From assembly GCA_009840225.1 (NCBI GenBank), contig VXOE01000182.1, positions 1-37,762 of the forward strand: 37,762 nucleotides of DNA. The letters run 5' to 3'. Shown piece after piece: positions 27,158 to 36,538 of this stretch. Numbering within the stretch: the stretch's first letter is position 1; each line of letters starts with the position of its first letter. Under the pieces are notes generated by a model. It was not told the origin of the DNA, did no database searches, and saw only the letters and a program-made list of their open reading frames with translations. The stretch comes from Caldilineaceae bacterium SB0662_bin_25. GTDB taxonomy: Bacteria; Chloroflexota; Anaerolineae; Caldilineales; Caldilineaceae. A program made the translations under genes and the position numbers.

Positions 27158-27817
27158 ATGACGTTCGATACCTGTAGCGGTCCCGCACATGCGTTCAGAT
27201 GCCCTGCCTATCGCATCGAAACCGAGCGTGCCGTCGTGCGCTGCTGGCATCCAACCGACGCCAAAATCCTGTTGCACGCGGTAACACAGAGCGCCGACCA
27301 TTTGCGGGAGTGGATGCCCTGGGCGAAGAACGAACCGTCGACCCTTGAAGAGAAGATCGATCTCCTACGAAATTGGCGCGCCGAATTCGATCAGGATATC
27401 GACTACACCTATGGGATTTTCTCGACGGACGAGGAGGAGGTCTGGGGCGGTACCGGGTTACACAAACGCCTGACCGGAAACGCTCTTGAAATTGGGTATT
27501 GGATTCGGGCGGACCTGATCAATCGCGGGCTCGCAACCGAAATAACTGCTGCTCTGACGAAAGTAGCCTTCGCTGTCAACAAGGTAGATCGTGTCGAAAT
27601 TCACTGCGACCCGGCAAACGTTCGCAGCGCCGCCATCCCACGCAAACTGGGATTCGCGCAGGAGGCGTTGCTCCGCCATCGTGCTCTGGGCACTGATGGC
27701 TCCCCTGTCGACACGATGATTTGGACACTCTTTCTCGACCAGCTTGAAGATTCCCCTGTGGCCAAGACTCAAGTCAGGGCATTTGACGTCCTCGGAAGCG
27801 AAATTCACTTCGCCTGA
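27158..27817 (+). CDS. RimJ/RimL-type N-acetyltransferase
   Basis: A 219-residue GNAT of the Acetyltransf_3 type. YRIETERAVVRCWHPTDAKILLHAV is the usual RimJ/RimL opening. REWMPWAK follows, then GLHKRLTGNALEIGYWIRADLINRGLATE, which contains the acetyl-CoA motif (INRGLATE). NVRSAAIPRKLGFAQE ends the domain. Family members acetylate ribosomal protein N-termini or small molecules. The ATG at 27158 begins 22 bases after clpC. The longer frame from 26993 overlaps clpC and encodes an Arg-rich non-homologous stretch. The last 25 residues (QVRAFDVLGSEIHFA) extend past the normal domain. Confidence 0.85.
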   Translation: MTFDTCSGPAHAFRCPAYRIETERAVVRCWHPTDAKILLHAVTQSADHLREWMPWAKNEPSTLEEKIDLLRNWRAEFDQDIDYTYGIFSTDEEEVWGGTGLHKRLTGNALEIGYWIRADLINRGLATEITAALTKVAFAVNKVDRVEIHCDPANVRSAAIPRKLGFAQEALLRHRALGTDGSPVDTMIWTLFLDQLEDSPVAKTQVRAFDVLGSEIHFA

Positions 27818-28542
27818 GTCGTAACCAACAATGTACTGAATCAAACCTGGGAATCCGGAGGCTGGCGCCTCTCTTTGGCATCCATCACGCCATAAATGTA
27901 GAAGAAAAAAACTTGCAGAGGGCAACCCTATCGGACAAACCCAAGGCCTGGTCCTGGCTGCTTTCGCCGACAACGAGGCCAACATCACCTACCGGAAGCC
28001 GCGGATCAGCCATTGCGCCAGTGCGGACGGCTTCAATGAACAGACGAAGCCACATCTAGTCATCGGCCCTTGACATAACGTCTCGCCGTCCGCAGGACAG
28101 CCCAATCATCCTCATCCAGGGCCGGACCGCTCACCGAGCGCCCTTTTGGGTCAGTTCTACCTGAAACTCCTCCTCGTTGTCGACCACGCAAAGACAGGAT
28201 TCTGGGTCATTCTGAGAGCGGACAGACAACCCGGCGTACCCCCGGGGGAGACGGCTCCGTCAAGGCCAGCCGAAGGTCGGCATCCATTCTGACTGCGTGC
28301 AGGTTTGGCTGGCAGCGCCTTGCCAACATACGGTCATGGGGTTGTGAAACTTGCGTTTGATTGAGATCTCCCTCCTAGCCTTGGTCCGATTTTTCGTTGC
28401 TGCGAACTGGTAGAAACGTGGTCTGATTCGCCCATCGGGCTATTTTTCGGCGGCAGTTCTAAGCCTGTTCCGGAAACGCGCGGCGGGACACCGAGCCAAG
28501 CATAGCCCGCAGGATGGCAATGTTCGACGCTTTCATTCTGGG
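27818..28542. other. 725-bp stretch without a confirmed gene
   Basis: This gap lies between convergent genes. A 77-codon open frame (27840-28073, +) reads like protein (GQTQGLVLAAFADNEANITY) but has no ATG, GTG or TTG, so it may be a remnant. A 4-bp hairpin GCCC-ATC-GGGC followed by TATTTTT lies near 28437. I see nothing else. Confidence 0.5.
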
Positions 28543-29844
28543 TTATATTAGCCTGAGCAATTTCAGTGGGGCCGCCAAACAGCCGATCGGCGGACTTGGG
28601 CTGGGAGAGGGAGGAGACGGGACGGGAAGGGATGGCTTGTGCGGCGGCGGTTGCTCGCCGGATTCCGCGTACTGCACCGCCGTCAAGGCATCTACGCGGC
28701 CATCGCCTTGAATATACTTGTCGGCTTCGTTTTGGTCATGCTCGGAACTGTTAATGTCGACGCTCGTGGCCATCAGCATCTTCTTGATTTCGGCCGGGCC
28801 AAGGCCTGTATCGGCCCTAAGCATCAGGGCGACCAGACCAGCCACGTGGGGCGTAGCCATACTCGTGCCGCTGGCAGTTGTGTAGTGATCGTCTACCACC
28901 TGCCCAACCGAAGTCCCTGCCGCGCGTGCAGCTACAATTCTGCTGCCAGGTGCGACGACATCCGGTTTCACCCGCCCGTCTGCAGTAGGCCCCCGGCTGC
29001 TGAAGCGAGCCACACTGTCCTGGTCGTTTGACGCGCCAACAGTTATTACCTTCTCAGCCGCTCCGGGGCTGCCGATCGTACTTTGACGCGGCCCGCTGTT
29101 CCCCGCGGCAACAATCATAATCTTTCCCATATCTACGATGGCGTTACACATCGTGCTGAGCGCATCCGAGCCGTCGCTGCTGCCCCTGCTGCCAAGTGAC
29201 AGATTCAAGACATCTGCTCCATTTTGAGCGGCCCACTCCAGGCCTGCCATGACATTGCTCATACGGCCGCTGCCGTTGTCTGCGAGTGCTTTCGCCGCCA
29301 TGATCGTCGCTCCCGGAGCAACGCCGATGTACTTTCCGCCGCTGGCCGCACCAGTTCCTGCCGCGGTGGAGGCAACATGGGTACCGTGTCCGTTGCCGTC
29401 CACAGCCGATCCCTTTCCGCTGAAATCAGCAGTCAGCCCAACCCGACCGGCAAAGTCCGGGTGCGTCGCGTCGATTCCCGTGTCAACAATGCAGATCGTG
29501 ACCCCTTCCCCGTCATTGCCCAGCCGTTCCCAGACTTGAGGCGCCCTGATATGTGGAGTGGAAACGTCCAATAGAATGTGTACAGCCTCATCCAGCCAGA
29601 TCTCCGCCACATCGTCCGAATCCGTCAATTCGTCCAACGCCGGCGCTGTAAGCGTGAGGGCCGTCGCCGTTATCAGTCTGAACTCTTGATTGACCTTGAT
29701 TGTACCCGCGCCTGCGGCCAGCCTACCGATACTCCGTTGACCGCCATCGGAATGAAATCTGACAATCACCTGCACATCTTCACTGGCCATTCGGGCCTGT
29801 TCAACTGCGTCCCGAACATGGGCGGAGATTTTCTCCGAATACAT
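28543..29844 (-). CDS. Subtilisin-like serine protease (S8) with I9-like prodomain
   Basis: A 433-residue subtilase. The catalytic residues are Asp121 (CIVDTGID), His153 (GNGHGTHVAST), oxyanion Asn249 (AAGNSG) and Ser328 (SGTSMATPHVAG). Residues about 23-92 (DVQVIVRFHSDGG through DVAEIWLDEAVHILL) have the layout of an inhibitor-I9-type propeptide that folds and then inhibits the protease. There is no signal peptide or TM helix, so it may work in the cytoplasm or leave by a non-Sec route. The C-terminus is a Pro/Ser tail (PSLPVPSPPSPSPSPP) ending in a short hydrophobic stretch. GAGGAGGAG precedes the ATG. A separate I9-like gene lies just upstream on the same strand. Confidence 0.92.
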   Translation of the reverse strand: MYSEKISAHVRDAVEQARMASEDVQVIVRFHSDGGQRSIGRLAAGAGTIKVNQEFRLITATALTLTAPALDELTDSDDVAEIWLDEAVHILLDVSTPHIRAPQVWERLGNDGEGVTICIVDTGIDATHPDFAGRVGLTADFSGKGSAVDGNGHGTHVASTAAGTGAASGGKYIGVAPGATIMAAKALADNGSGRMSNVMAGLEWAAQNGADVLNLSLGSRGSSDGSDALSTMCNAIVDMGKIMIVAAGNSGPRQSTIGSPGAAEKVITVGASNDQDSVARFSSRGPTADGRVKPDVVAPGSRIVAARAAGTSVGQVVDDHYTTASGTSMATPHVAGLVALMLRADTGLGPAEIKKMLMATSVDINSSEHDQNEADKYIQGDGRVDALTAVQYAESGEQPPPHKPSLPVPSPPSPSPSPPIGCLAAPLKLLRLI

Positions 29845-30161
29845 TGACCAAACTCCTCCTCAAAAGACCTTGCCCACGTCCGGCAAGACAGTCAAGGCAG
29901 TGCCTCGATTCAATTGGCGTGTTGCAGCCATTGCCTGCATGCAGCACGCTGCCTTTCCAGAGACGCAATTGTCCTGGAGGCTGATTTCCTTGTCTCTTCG
30001 TTGGTCAACAGATGCGCAGCGGCAGCTGTTAAGCTGGAGACAGACCTAGTAGGAGCCAATACCTAAGGTGAGTCAATACTCCAAGGGGAAAAGCACACAC
30101 GCGGGGCATTGGCCGTATCTGCCAGATACCTCACCGCGACCTGACACACTCTGGGTGATGA
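29845..30161. other. 317-bp spacer between the I9-like gene and the protease
   Basis: It contains no convincing gene. Its protease-proximal end holds a hairpin with a T-rich tail (listed separately) and the protease ribosome-binding site. The short open frames in the rest have no coding character. Confidence 0.5.
29861..29887 (-). terminator. Hairpin with T-rich tail ahead of the protease (possible attenuator)
   Basis: On the minus strand CTTGCC (29887-29882) and GGCAAG (29874-29869) form a perfect 6-bp stem around a 7-nt loop. GTCTTTTG follows directly, then GAGGAGGAG and the protease ATG at 29844. It looks like a weak terminator or attenuator between the two genes. A T-run of only four lowers confidence. 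Confidence 0.45.
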
Positions 30162-30437
30162 CTATTGCTTCATCGTTTGAACCGTGCCGTCCTCTTCGAC
30201 CCTGTCTAGCCAGGCCTCTTCGGCCAAAGCCTGAAGTCCCCGTGCAGGACCGCTCACTGCGTAACAGGGAATGATCGAAGTCTCGTGCCGCACGACATAT
30301 CCTGCCCTCTCAATTGCGGCGATCTGCGCCGGCCCGGTTTCACTGACGTGCAGAAGCAGATAAACCGTCTCACCCGGGGCGCCCTCGATCCGTCTCTGAA
30401 GAGCGAGAGGGATTTTCTTGTGACCTTCGTTTGACAT
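30162..30437 (-). CDS. Free-standing I9-like subtilase propeptide/inhibitor domain
   Basis: A 91-residue single-domain protein. The layout ETVYLLLHVSE - AQIAAIERAGYVVRHETSIIPCYAVSGPARGLQALAEE - WLDRVEEDGTV matches the beta-alpha-beta-beta-alpha-beta I9 propeptide fold. That includes the final hydrophobic-Asp/Glu-x-V-E-E-D segment that usually ends near the protease active site. No protease domain is attached. It is encoded 317 bases upstream of a subtilase on the same strand. The subtilase has its own, only distantly similar I9-like domain. It may act in trans as an inhibitor or folding aid. The family call rests on pattern alone. Confidence 0.65.
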   Translation of the reverse strand: MSNEGHKKIPLALQRRIEGAPGETVYLLLHVSETGPAQIAAIERAGYVVRHETSIIPCYAVSGPARGLQALAEEAWLDRVEEDGTVQTMKQ

Positions 30438-30545
30438 CTCTAGATCGTTATCTCCGCGAAGATAGTTACTCTAACTCTATCAGTATTGCCACATCGTACC
30501 GAACTTGGCAAACCTCGATTGCATCCCCATAAAGGGCCGGTCAGG

Positions 30546-32147
30546 TTACGTCAGATAATCGTAGGCAATTAGTGTAAGGAACTCAACGAAATCGTCTGTC
30601 AAAATGAGCTTGTCCAGAATCTCTCCCGCCTCCTCAAGACGCCCAGGACCGAATTCGCCAAGTCTCTTCAGCTCCTCGTCACGGATCTGCTCGTACAGCC
30701 CGCGCGTGACCGGCCTCCCATCATCCAGTTTGGCACTGTGTCGGATCCACTGCCAGATCTGTGACCGTGAGATTTCGGCCGTAGCCGCATCCTCCATTAG
30801 ATTGTAGATCGCCGCGGCGCCGACACCCAGCAACCACGCGTTCAGATACTGAAGTGCAACATCGACATTCGTCCGGAGCCCGCTTTCCGTAATCGTGCCC
30901 CCCGGAACGCCGACATCCAAGATCTGCTCGGCCGTAACCGAAACATCCTCTCTCATCTTGTGCTTCTGGTGCGGCGCACCGCCTGTCGCCTCTTCGAAAA
31001 TCGTCCGCGCCAGCGGCACAAGGTCAGGATGTGCGACCCATGTCCCGTCGCAACCGTCTCCGGATTCACGCACCTTGTCCGCCCTCACCTTTGTCAGCGC
31101 CTCCTCATTGACCGCGGGATCCCGCCGACTCGGTATGAAAGCGGCCATGCCGCCAATCGCATGTGCGCCCCGTTTATGGCAAGTGCGCACCAGAAGTTCC
31201 GTGTATGCGCGCATAAACGGTGTCGTCATCGTAACCTGCGCCCTCTCCGGCAACACTGTGTCAGGACTGTCGCGGAACTTCTTTATAGCGCTGAAAATAT
31301 AGTCCCATCTCCCCGCATTCAGTCCCGCCGAATAGTCTCGCAGTTCGTAGAGGATTTCCTCCATCTCCAGCGCAGCCAGAATTGTCTCGATCAGAACAGT
31401 CGCTCGGAATGAGCCGTGAGGGATTCCCAATGCCTCTTCGGCGTGCGCGAACACCTCGGCCCACAACCGAGCCTCAAGATGGTTCTCCAACTTGGGCAGA
31501 TAAAAGTAGCACGAGCTGCCCTGCCGCCGCCGCTCAGCCGCGTTGTGAAAGACATACAGACCCACGTCGAACAGACTGGCCGAAATTGGTTCTCCGTCCA
31601 CCAAAACGTTTTTTTCCACCAGGTGCCAGCCTCGTGGCCGGACTAGCAGCGTCGCAATTTCATCATTGAGCTCGTAGACCCGCCCCCTGGCCTCGTCCTC
31701 CAACCGGATTGTTCCCCGCACGGCATCACAAAGGTTCAGCTGCCCTTCCACACAGTTCGCCCACGTTGGCGAGTTAGCATCCTCGAAATCTGCCATAAAC
31801 ACATCTGCGCCAGAATTCAGAGCATTGATCACCATCTTTCGATCGACCGGCCCCGTAATTTCGGCCCAGCGCCGCTGCAGGTCGTCGGGCGTATCGGCCA
31901 CCTGCCATTCGCCGTTGCGAACCTCCTCAGTCTCAGCCAGGAAGCCAGGCGATTCGCCTGCGTCAATTCGAGCCTGCCGCGCCGCCCGAGCTGCAAGCAG
32001 ATCCTGGCGCCGAGCATCAAATTTCCGGTGCAGTTCCGCGACAAACGCCAGCGAATCATCCGTCAGTATCTCTTCAGATGCAGGAAGAGAATCGCCAACT
32101 ACCTGCACGTCCACCTGGTTTCCCACGCGTTCATTCTCCCGTGACAT
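30546..32147 (-). CDS. aceB: Malate synthase A
   Basis: A 533-residue enzyme that condenses glyoxylate and acetyl-CoA into malate, the second glyoxylate-cycle step. [15 protein letters not shown] (118-132) is a family signature. [10 protein letters not shown] has the catalytic Arg, and [36 protein letters not shown] holds the metal-binding Glu region. [19 protein letters not shown] and [12 protein letters not shown] end the C-terminal domain. The length (533) fits isoform A, which lacks the extra domain of isoform G. The ATG at 32147 has AAAGGAG at the right distance. A TTG one codon upstream is less likely. No isocitrate lyase is in the window. Confidence 0.95.
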   Translation of the reverse strand: MSRENERVGNQVDVQVVGDSLPASEEILTDDSLAFVAELHRKFDARRQDLLAARAARQARIDAGESPGFLAETEEVRNGEWQVADTPDDLQRRWAEITGPVDRKMVINALNSGADVFMADFEDANSPTWANCVEGQLNLCDAVRGTIRLEDEARGRVYELNDEIATLLVRPRGWHLVEKNVLVDGEPISASLFDVGLYVFHNAAERRRQGSSCYFYLPKLENHLEARLWAEVFAHAEEALGIPHGSFRATVLIETILAALEMEEILYELRDYSAGLNAGRWDYIFSAIKKFRDSPDTVLPERAQVTMTTPFMRAYTELLVRTCHKRGAHAIGGMAAFIPSRRDPAVNEEALTKVRADKVRESGDGCDGTWVAHPDLVPLARTIFEEATGGAPHQKHKMREDVSVTAEQILDVGVPGGTITESGLRTNVDVALQYLNAWLLGVGAAAIYNLMEDAATAEISRSQIWQWIRHSAKLDDGRPVTRGLYEQIRDEELKRLGEFGPGRLEEAGEILDKLILTDDFVEFLTLIAYDYLT

Positions 32148-32695
32148 CAAGCACTCCTTTTGTGAAAGGGAAGAGGTAAGAGGTACTAATCAAGGATACT
32201 AATATCACAGAAACTCGTCAACACTGTCCGAGGCAATTTCACCTGCATGCTCCCGGATTCCATTCAGGAAAACTGACAGCGATTTTTGCGGGTTCCGCAG
32301 CAGTTCACCACCCTCAGTATTCCCCCAGGGGGCGATCATGTGACCACTGACCACTTCCACGGCTGTTCTGGGCGATTCGGCTTCCGTGCCCTCTTGTGCG
32401 AGGGCGCCACCCCACAAAGCATCTCGTCAGATACTCCCCGGCACCGAGTTCAGGCTCAGTGCAACCATGGCTTCCCGCGGCCCAACGCTCTGCCCTAACT
32501 CAAACAGTGGACGCGGCGGCAGGGGTAAGCCTTGCGGCGAATCTGTACCTCTCCAAGCTTAGGGCAAACACTATCAGCCACCCTGTCATGCCTGAACTCC
32601 TGACCTTTCTCGCCGCAGGTATGGACTGCCTTATTCTGCCTTCTTGGCCATATAAAACTCTGTCGCTTACACTGATGTTCTGTACTCCCATACAG
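32148..32695. other. Divergent intergenic region between aceB and the RPH-like gene
   Basis: It holds the aceB promoter (32193-32221). A 44-codon minus-strand frame (32339-32205, MIAPWG... ending SDSVDEFL) looks somewhat protein-like but has a poor ribosome-binding site and overlaps that promoter. On the + strand a TATAAA at 32651-32656 is a possible -10 for the RPH-like gene, without a clear -35. The rest shows nothing. Confidence 0.45.
32193..32221 (-). promoter_or_regulatory. Promoter of aceB
   Basis: TTGACG (32221-32216), a 17-base spacer and TATCCT (32198-32193) on the minus strand form a good sigma-70 promoter. Start is expected near 32186, 39 bases before the ATG. Confidence 0.6.
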
Positions 32696-35470
32696 ATGCG
32701 CCACTGCTATCCAGTGGATCCTGGTCGTCCACCGAAAGGAATTATCATCCCCGTGCCTTCTTCTGCCGCTGGACCTCCCGACAAGCTTTCTTCCATCTGC
32801 CTGCCCTTGGCTACACAGAGTCTGACTCTATCCCGCGTCGGCGGGAAAGGGTTGAATCTGACAAAACTGGCCTTAGCCGGCTTTCCCGTACCTGCTGGAT
32901 TCATTGTTGCCACCGAGAGCTATGAGGTCTTTGTGGAACGTGCCGGACTCAGCGCCTTGCTCGCGGCTGAAATGGCTGCCGTCGACAACTTTGACCCGGC
33001 CGTGTTGGCAGCTCTCTCCGATAGCATACGACGGCGCTTCCAGGCCAGCGAAACGCCGAGCGAGATCTCAGAACAGATTGTTGCAGCGTATGGAACTATG
33101 GGCCGCCCCCCGGTTGCGGTGCGCTCCTCAGCTACGGCTGAAGACCTTCCAGGCATGTCCTTCGCCGGCCAGCAGGACACGTTCCTCAACGTTATCGGGG
33201 ACGAAGCCCTGCTTCGCACCGTCGTGAACTGCTGGAGCAGCCTGTGGACTGCGCGCGCCATTGCCTACAGGGCCCGCTACGGCATCGACCAGTCCAACGT
33301 TTCTCTTGCGGTAGTTGTGCAAGAGATGGTCCAGAGCGATACATCGGGTGTACTCTTTACAGCAAACCCGCTCAGCGGCCGCCGCACAGAAACAGTGATT
33401 GACGCCACTTTCGGCCTCGGTGAAGCCCTCGTCAGCGGGCACGTGGAACCCGATCATTTCGTGGTCGATAGCGACACGGACAGAATCATTCTGAGGGAAC
33501 TCGGAGCCAAGTCAACCACCATCAAAGGACAGGCTGCAGGCGACGTCACCACCGAATCAACTGATCCGCGCCGAGAACAGGCCATCACCGACGAACAGGT
33601 CATCCGGCTGACCGAGTTGGGTAGAAAAGTCGCCGAATATTACGGTGATCCCCAGGACATCGAATGGGCCTTCCTCGATGGGAAACTCTATCTTCTCCAG
33701 TCCCGGCCCATCACCTCACTGTTTCCCGTGCCTCACTCCCCACAGGACAAAGACCGGCAGGTATATATCTCACTCGGCGCCATTCAGGGGGTTTTGGGCC
33801 CTTTTACGCCGCTCGGGCTGGACATGCTGCGCGGTATGTTCGCCGGCATCGCCCAGATCTTCGCCAACGATGCAACGCTTTATGACCAGGAGCTCCTTTA
33901 CTCCGCGGCTGAGCGTCCCTGGATAAAAGTGACAGGCGCCCTGAAAAGCCCCATTGGTCGCCTCATATTCCGCAGGGTCCTCCCAATGGTGGAGCCCGGT
34001 GCCGCACAGTCTATCCGGGACATAGTAGCGGAACCCCAATTCCAACGCGCCGCGGTCAGTCGTCGCTTCATTGCCGGTGCCGCACCGTTCCTTCTCCGTG
34101 TCCTGAGGTCAGCAAGAAGGGCCTTTCTTGACCCGAAAGCCCACGTACACACCGTGCAGGCGGACATAGAAGAACACATCGCTTCCGTTATGGAGAGAGC
34201 AGACAAGACGAGCACGCTCGCCCAGCGCGTCGAACTCTTGGAGTGGCTCAGCTACAATGCCCAATTTCCCTTCCTCCTGCCGAGACTGATTCCTCCCATC
34301 GCCGTCGGCTATGCATCACTTGGCCTGCTCTCCAAAATCGCCTCTCTTTTGTCCCTTTCGGATCCGGAAATCCGACCTGAGACGGCGCTTGAGATTACGC
34401 GCAGCCTGCCCAACAACGTCACCACCGAGATGGACTTGCAACTGTGGCGGTTGGCCGGTCGGATACGCGATGATTCAGCCGCATCAGATTCGTTTCATGC
34501 GGAAGACGCCGAGACCATTGCCAGCAATTTCCAGGCCGGGACTCTCGCTCCTACTATCCAAATGGCGCTGGAAGAGTTTCTCAATCGTTACGGAATGCGC
34601 GGGGTCGCCGAACTCGACATAGGAAGGGTTCGCTGGCGAGACCAGCCCGTCTCGATCGTAAGATCGCTGCAGAGCTACCTGTCCATTGAAGACGAAAGTC
34701 GAGCTCCTGACCGCGTTTTCGAAAAGGGAAAGGATGACGCCCTCAAAACGATAGACAGGTTGGCAGACAGTTCAACCAGAGTCTGGGGAACTCCCTTAGC
34801 AGGCCGCTTGGTGCGTTTACTGGCCAAACGTGTGCGCCTTTTGGCTGGACTTCGCGAAAGTCCCAAATTTACGATGGTGCGGATTTCCGGCATACTGCGC
34901 AATGCTCTGCTGGACAGCGGGCAGGAATTAAAGGACTGCGGCGTCCTGGAGCAGCCCGACGACCTGTTCTATATGACAGTACGAGAACTGAAAACTCTGG
35001 CGATGGGAGCGCCGGGAGACTGGAAGAGGTTGGTCCGGGCGAGGAGACAAGTTGAACGGAACGAAAGCCGGCGTCAGCCCATTCCCCGCCTTCTACTCAG
35101 TGACGGAGCCGCCTTCTACGCCGGCATCACTCCTGAAGCAGGAGCGAACGCAAACATCCTCTCCGGATCAGGCGTTTCTCCCGGCACGGCAGAAGGAACC
35201 GTGCAGGTCCTGTTCAATCCGCTCGAAGCAGGGCTCGAACCCGGCGATATCCTCGTTTGTCCGGGCACTGATCCTTCTTGGACGCCTCTGTTTTTGGCCG
35301 CCGGCGGTCTGGTGATGGAAGTCGGGGGCATGATGACCCACGGCTCCGTCGTCGCCCGCGAATACGGAATCCCCGCCGTGGCAGGAGTTGACCAGGCTAC
35401 CGAACGTCTGCAGACCGGACAGAGGGTTCGTGTCGACGGGAGCAGTGGAACAATCGAGATTCTAGACTGA
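32696..35470 (+). CDS. Rifampicin phosphotransferase/PEP-synthase-like enzyme
   Basis: A 924-residue protein (from ATG 32696) with an N-terminal PPDK-type ATP-grasp domain (about 45-365: VGGKGLNLTKL, AVRSSATAEDLPGMSFAGQQDTFLNV, DTSGVLFTANPLSGR, DIEWAFLDGKLYLLQSRPI). A large middle domain follows (about 380-800). A C-terminal swivelling domain has the phospho-carrier His882 (GGMMTHGSVVAREYGIPAV). It has no C-terminal PEP-binding barrel, so it is not a complete PEP synthase. The order ATP-grasp, middle, His matches rifampicin phosphotransferases. The natural substrate is unknown. The start is uncertain: GTG at 32753 has a better ribosome-binding site (AAAGGA, 12 bases away), and the frame stays open upstream to 32396. 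Confidence 0.85.
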   Translation: MRHCYPVDPGRPPKGIIIPVPSSAAGPPDKLSSICLPLATQSLTLSRVGGKGLNLTKLALAGFPVPAGFIVATESYEVFVERAGLSALLAAEMAAVDNFDPAVLAALSDSIRRRFQASETPSEISEQIVAAYGTMGRPPVAVRSSATAEDLPGMSFAGQQDTFLNVIGDEALLRTVVNCWSSLWTARAIAYRARYGIDQSNVSLAVVVQEMVQSDTSGVLFTANPLSGRRTETVIDATFGLGEALVSGHVEPDHFVVDSDTDRIILRELGAKSTTIKGQAAGDVTTESTDPRREQAITDEQVIRLTELGRKVAEYYGDPQDIEWAFLDGKLYLLQSRPITSLFPVPHSPQDKDRQVYISLGAIQGVLGPFTPLGLDMLRGMFAGIAQIFANDATLYDQELLYSAAERPWIKVTGALKSPIGRLIFRRVLPMVEPGAAQSIRDIVAEPQFQRAAVSRRFIAGAAPFLLRVLRSARRAFLDPKAHVHTVQADIEEHIASVMERADKTSTLAQRVELLEWLSYNAQFPFLLPRLIPPIAVGYASLGLLSKIASLLSLSDPEIRPETALEITRSLPNNVTTEMDLQLWRLAGRIRDDSAASDSFHAEDAETIASNFQAGTLAPTIQMALEEFLNRYGMRGVAELDIGRVRWRDQPVSIVRSLQSYLSIEDESRAPDRVFEKGKDDALKTIDRLADSSTRVWGTPLAGRLVRLLAKRVRLLAGLRESPKFTMVRISGILRNALLDSGQELKDCGVLEQPDDLFYMTVRELKTLAMGAPGDWKRLVRARRQVERNESRRQPIPRLLLSDGAAFYAGITPEAGANANILSGSGVSPGTAEGTVQVLFNPLEAGLEPGDILVCPGTDPSWTPLFLAAGGLVMEVGGMMTHGSVVAREYGIPAVAGVDQATERLQTGQRVRVDGSSGTIEILD

Positions 35471-35497
35471 GCTGCTAAGAAGTACCACAGGCGTGAA

Positions 35498-36439
35498 CTA
35501 GCTGCCATTGACCGAGTGAACTCGTCCAAAAATCCCTCTCAGTCGTTTGACTACCTCTTCCGGCAGCGGGGGTCTCAATAGCGAGGTTACATTCTCCTCC
35601 AAATGCCGGATATTCCCGGTACCGGTGAGCACAACGTCAATGCCAGGCTCGTGCCGGCAGAACCGGTAAGCCGCCTCCGGCAATGTCCTGGCGTCACTCT
35701 CCTCCAATACCCACTCCAGCGGCTTAAGCAAGTCCACAGCATCAGCGTCAATCTCGTCGCTCCGACGCAGATTGACCAGTATTTCCCGCAGCCGTACTGG
35801 GTTGCTGAAAGCACGCCGAACGGCAAACATACATTCCGTCGCGATCCCCTTTTTTCTGGTGGCAGGCAGTACTCTTCGTCTGGCGGTCTGATTGAGGATA
35901 TTGAAACCCACCATTACCACGTCAAAGAGATCGTCTTCGATGGCCTGCTGCAAGAGTTCGTGCTCAAAGTCGGAGGCGAAGTGTTCACTGACCGCCAGAT
36001 GGCGTATTTTTCCTGCCTTCTGCATACTTTGCAGAACTGGCACCAGTTCATCGCAGATGTGCCGGTATTGTTCCAGCCTTGCACCATGGAAGTGGAAGAC
36101 ATCGATCGTTTCCACGCCAAGTCGCTTCAGGCAGGACTCGACGCCTGCGGCAAACTCTTTGGCTGGAACCGGCTCGCCTTCACGGAAAGCGTTTTTCTTG
36201 GTCGCAACGACCAGACTGTCCCTGTCGAAGCCCCGGATCGCCTTTCCGACAATCTCTTCCGTGCCGTAGGCCTCCGCAGTGTCAATATAATTTACGCCTA
36301 GTTCCAAAGCGCGCCGGACCACCGCAATCGACTCTTCTTCGCTTCGTCCAGTTTTCTTACCCAATTGGCTGGGCCCGCCCGCCCCCATTCCGGCAACGCT
36401 AACGCGCAAACCTGTTCGTCCAAAGGTCCGGTATTCCAT
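35498..36439 (-). CDS. Aldo/keto reductase
   Basis: A 313-residue NADPH-dependent oxidoreductase of the AKR superfamily. MEYRTFGRTGLRVSVAGMGAGG is the usual start. The catalytic tetrad is visible as Asp53 and Tyr58 (NYIDTAEAYG), Lys81 (VVATKK) and His near 118 (DVFHFHG). Later come MVGFNILNQTAR and a C-terminal VLTGTGNIRHLEENV, which resembles the coenzyme-binding loop. The ATG at 36439 has AAGGAG nine bases upstream. The in-frame starts at 36448 and 36472 are too close to that site or beyond it. Its substrate is unknown. It is convergent with the RPH-like gene. Confidence 0.9.
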   Translation of the reverse strand: MEYRTFGRTGLRVSVAGMGAGGPSQLGKKTGRSEEESIAVVRRALELGVNYIDTAEAYGTEEIVGKAIRGFDRDSLVVATKKNAFREGEPVPAKEFAAGVESCLKRLGVETIDVFHFHGARLEQYRHICDELVPVLQSMQKAGKIRHLAVSEHFASDFEHELLQQAIEDDLFDVVMVGFNILNQTARRRVLPATRKKGIATECMFAVRRAFSNPVRLREILVNLRRSDEIDADAVDLLKPLEWVLEESDARTLPEAAYRFCRHEPGIDVVLTGTGNIRHLEENVTSLLRPPLPEEVVKRLRGIFGRVHSVNGS

Positions 36440-36538
36440 CGAACTCATCTCCTTCTCTGGTAACGACGCCATCCATTTGAGGTCACATTGTAACGCGCCG
36501 TCTCGAGCGCCGGAAATCGTGCGGATAGTTCTGTCTCG

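Noticed and set aside
28437-28457. Hairpin GCCC-ATC-GGGC with TATTTTT as a + strand terminator
   Set aside because: A 4-bp stem with a 3-nt loop is too weak, and it lies over 600 bp from the nearest + gene.
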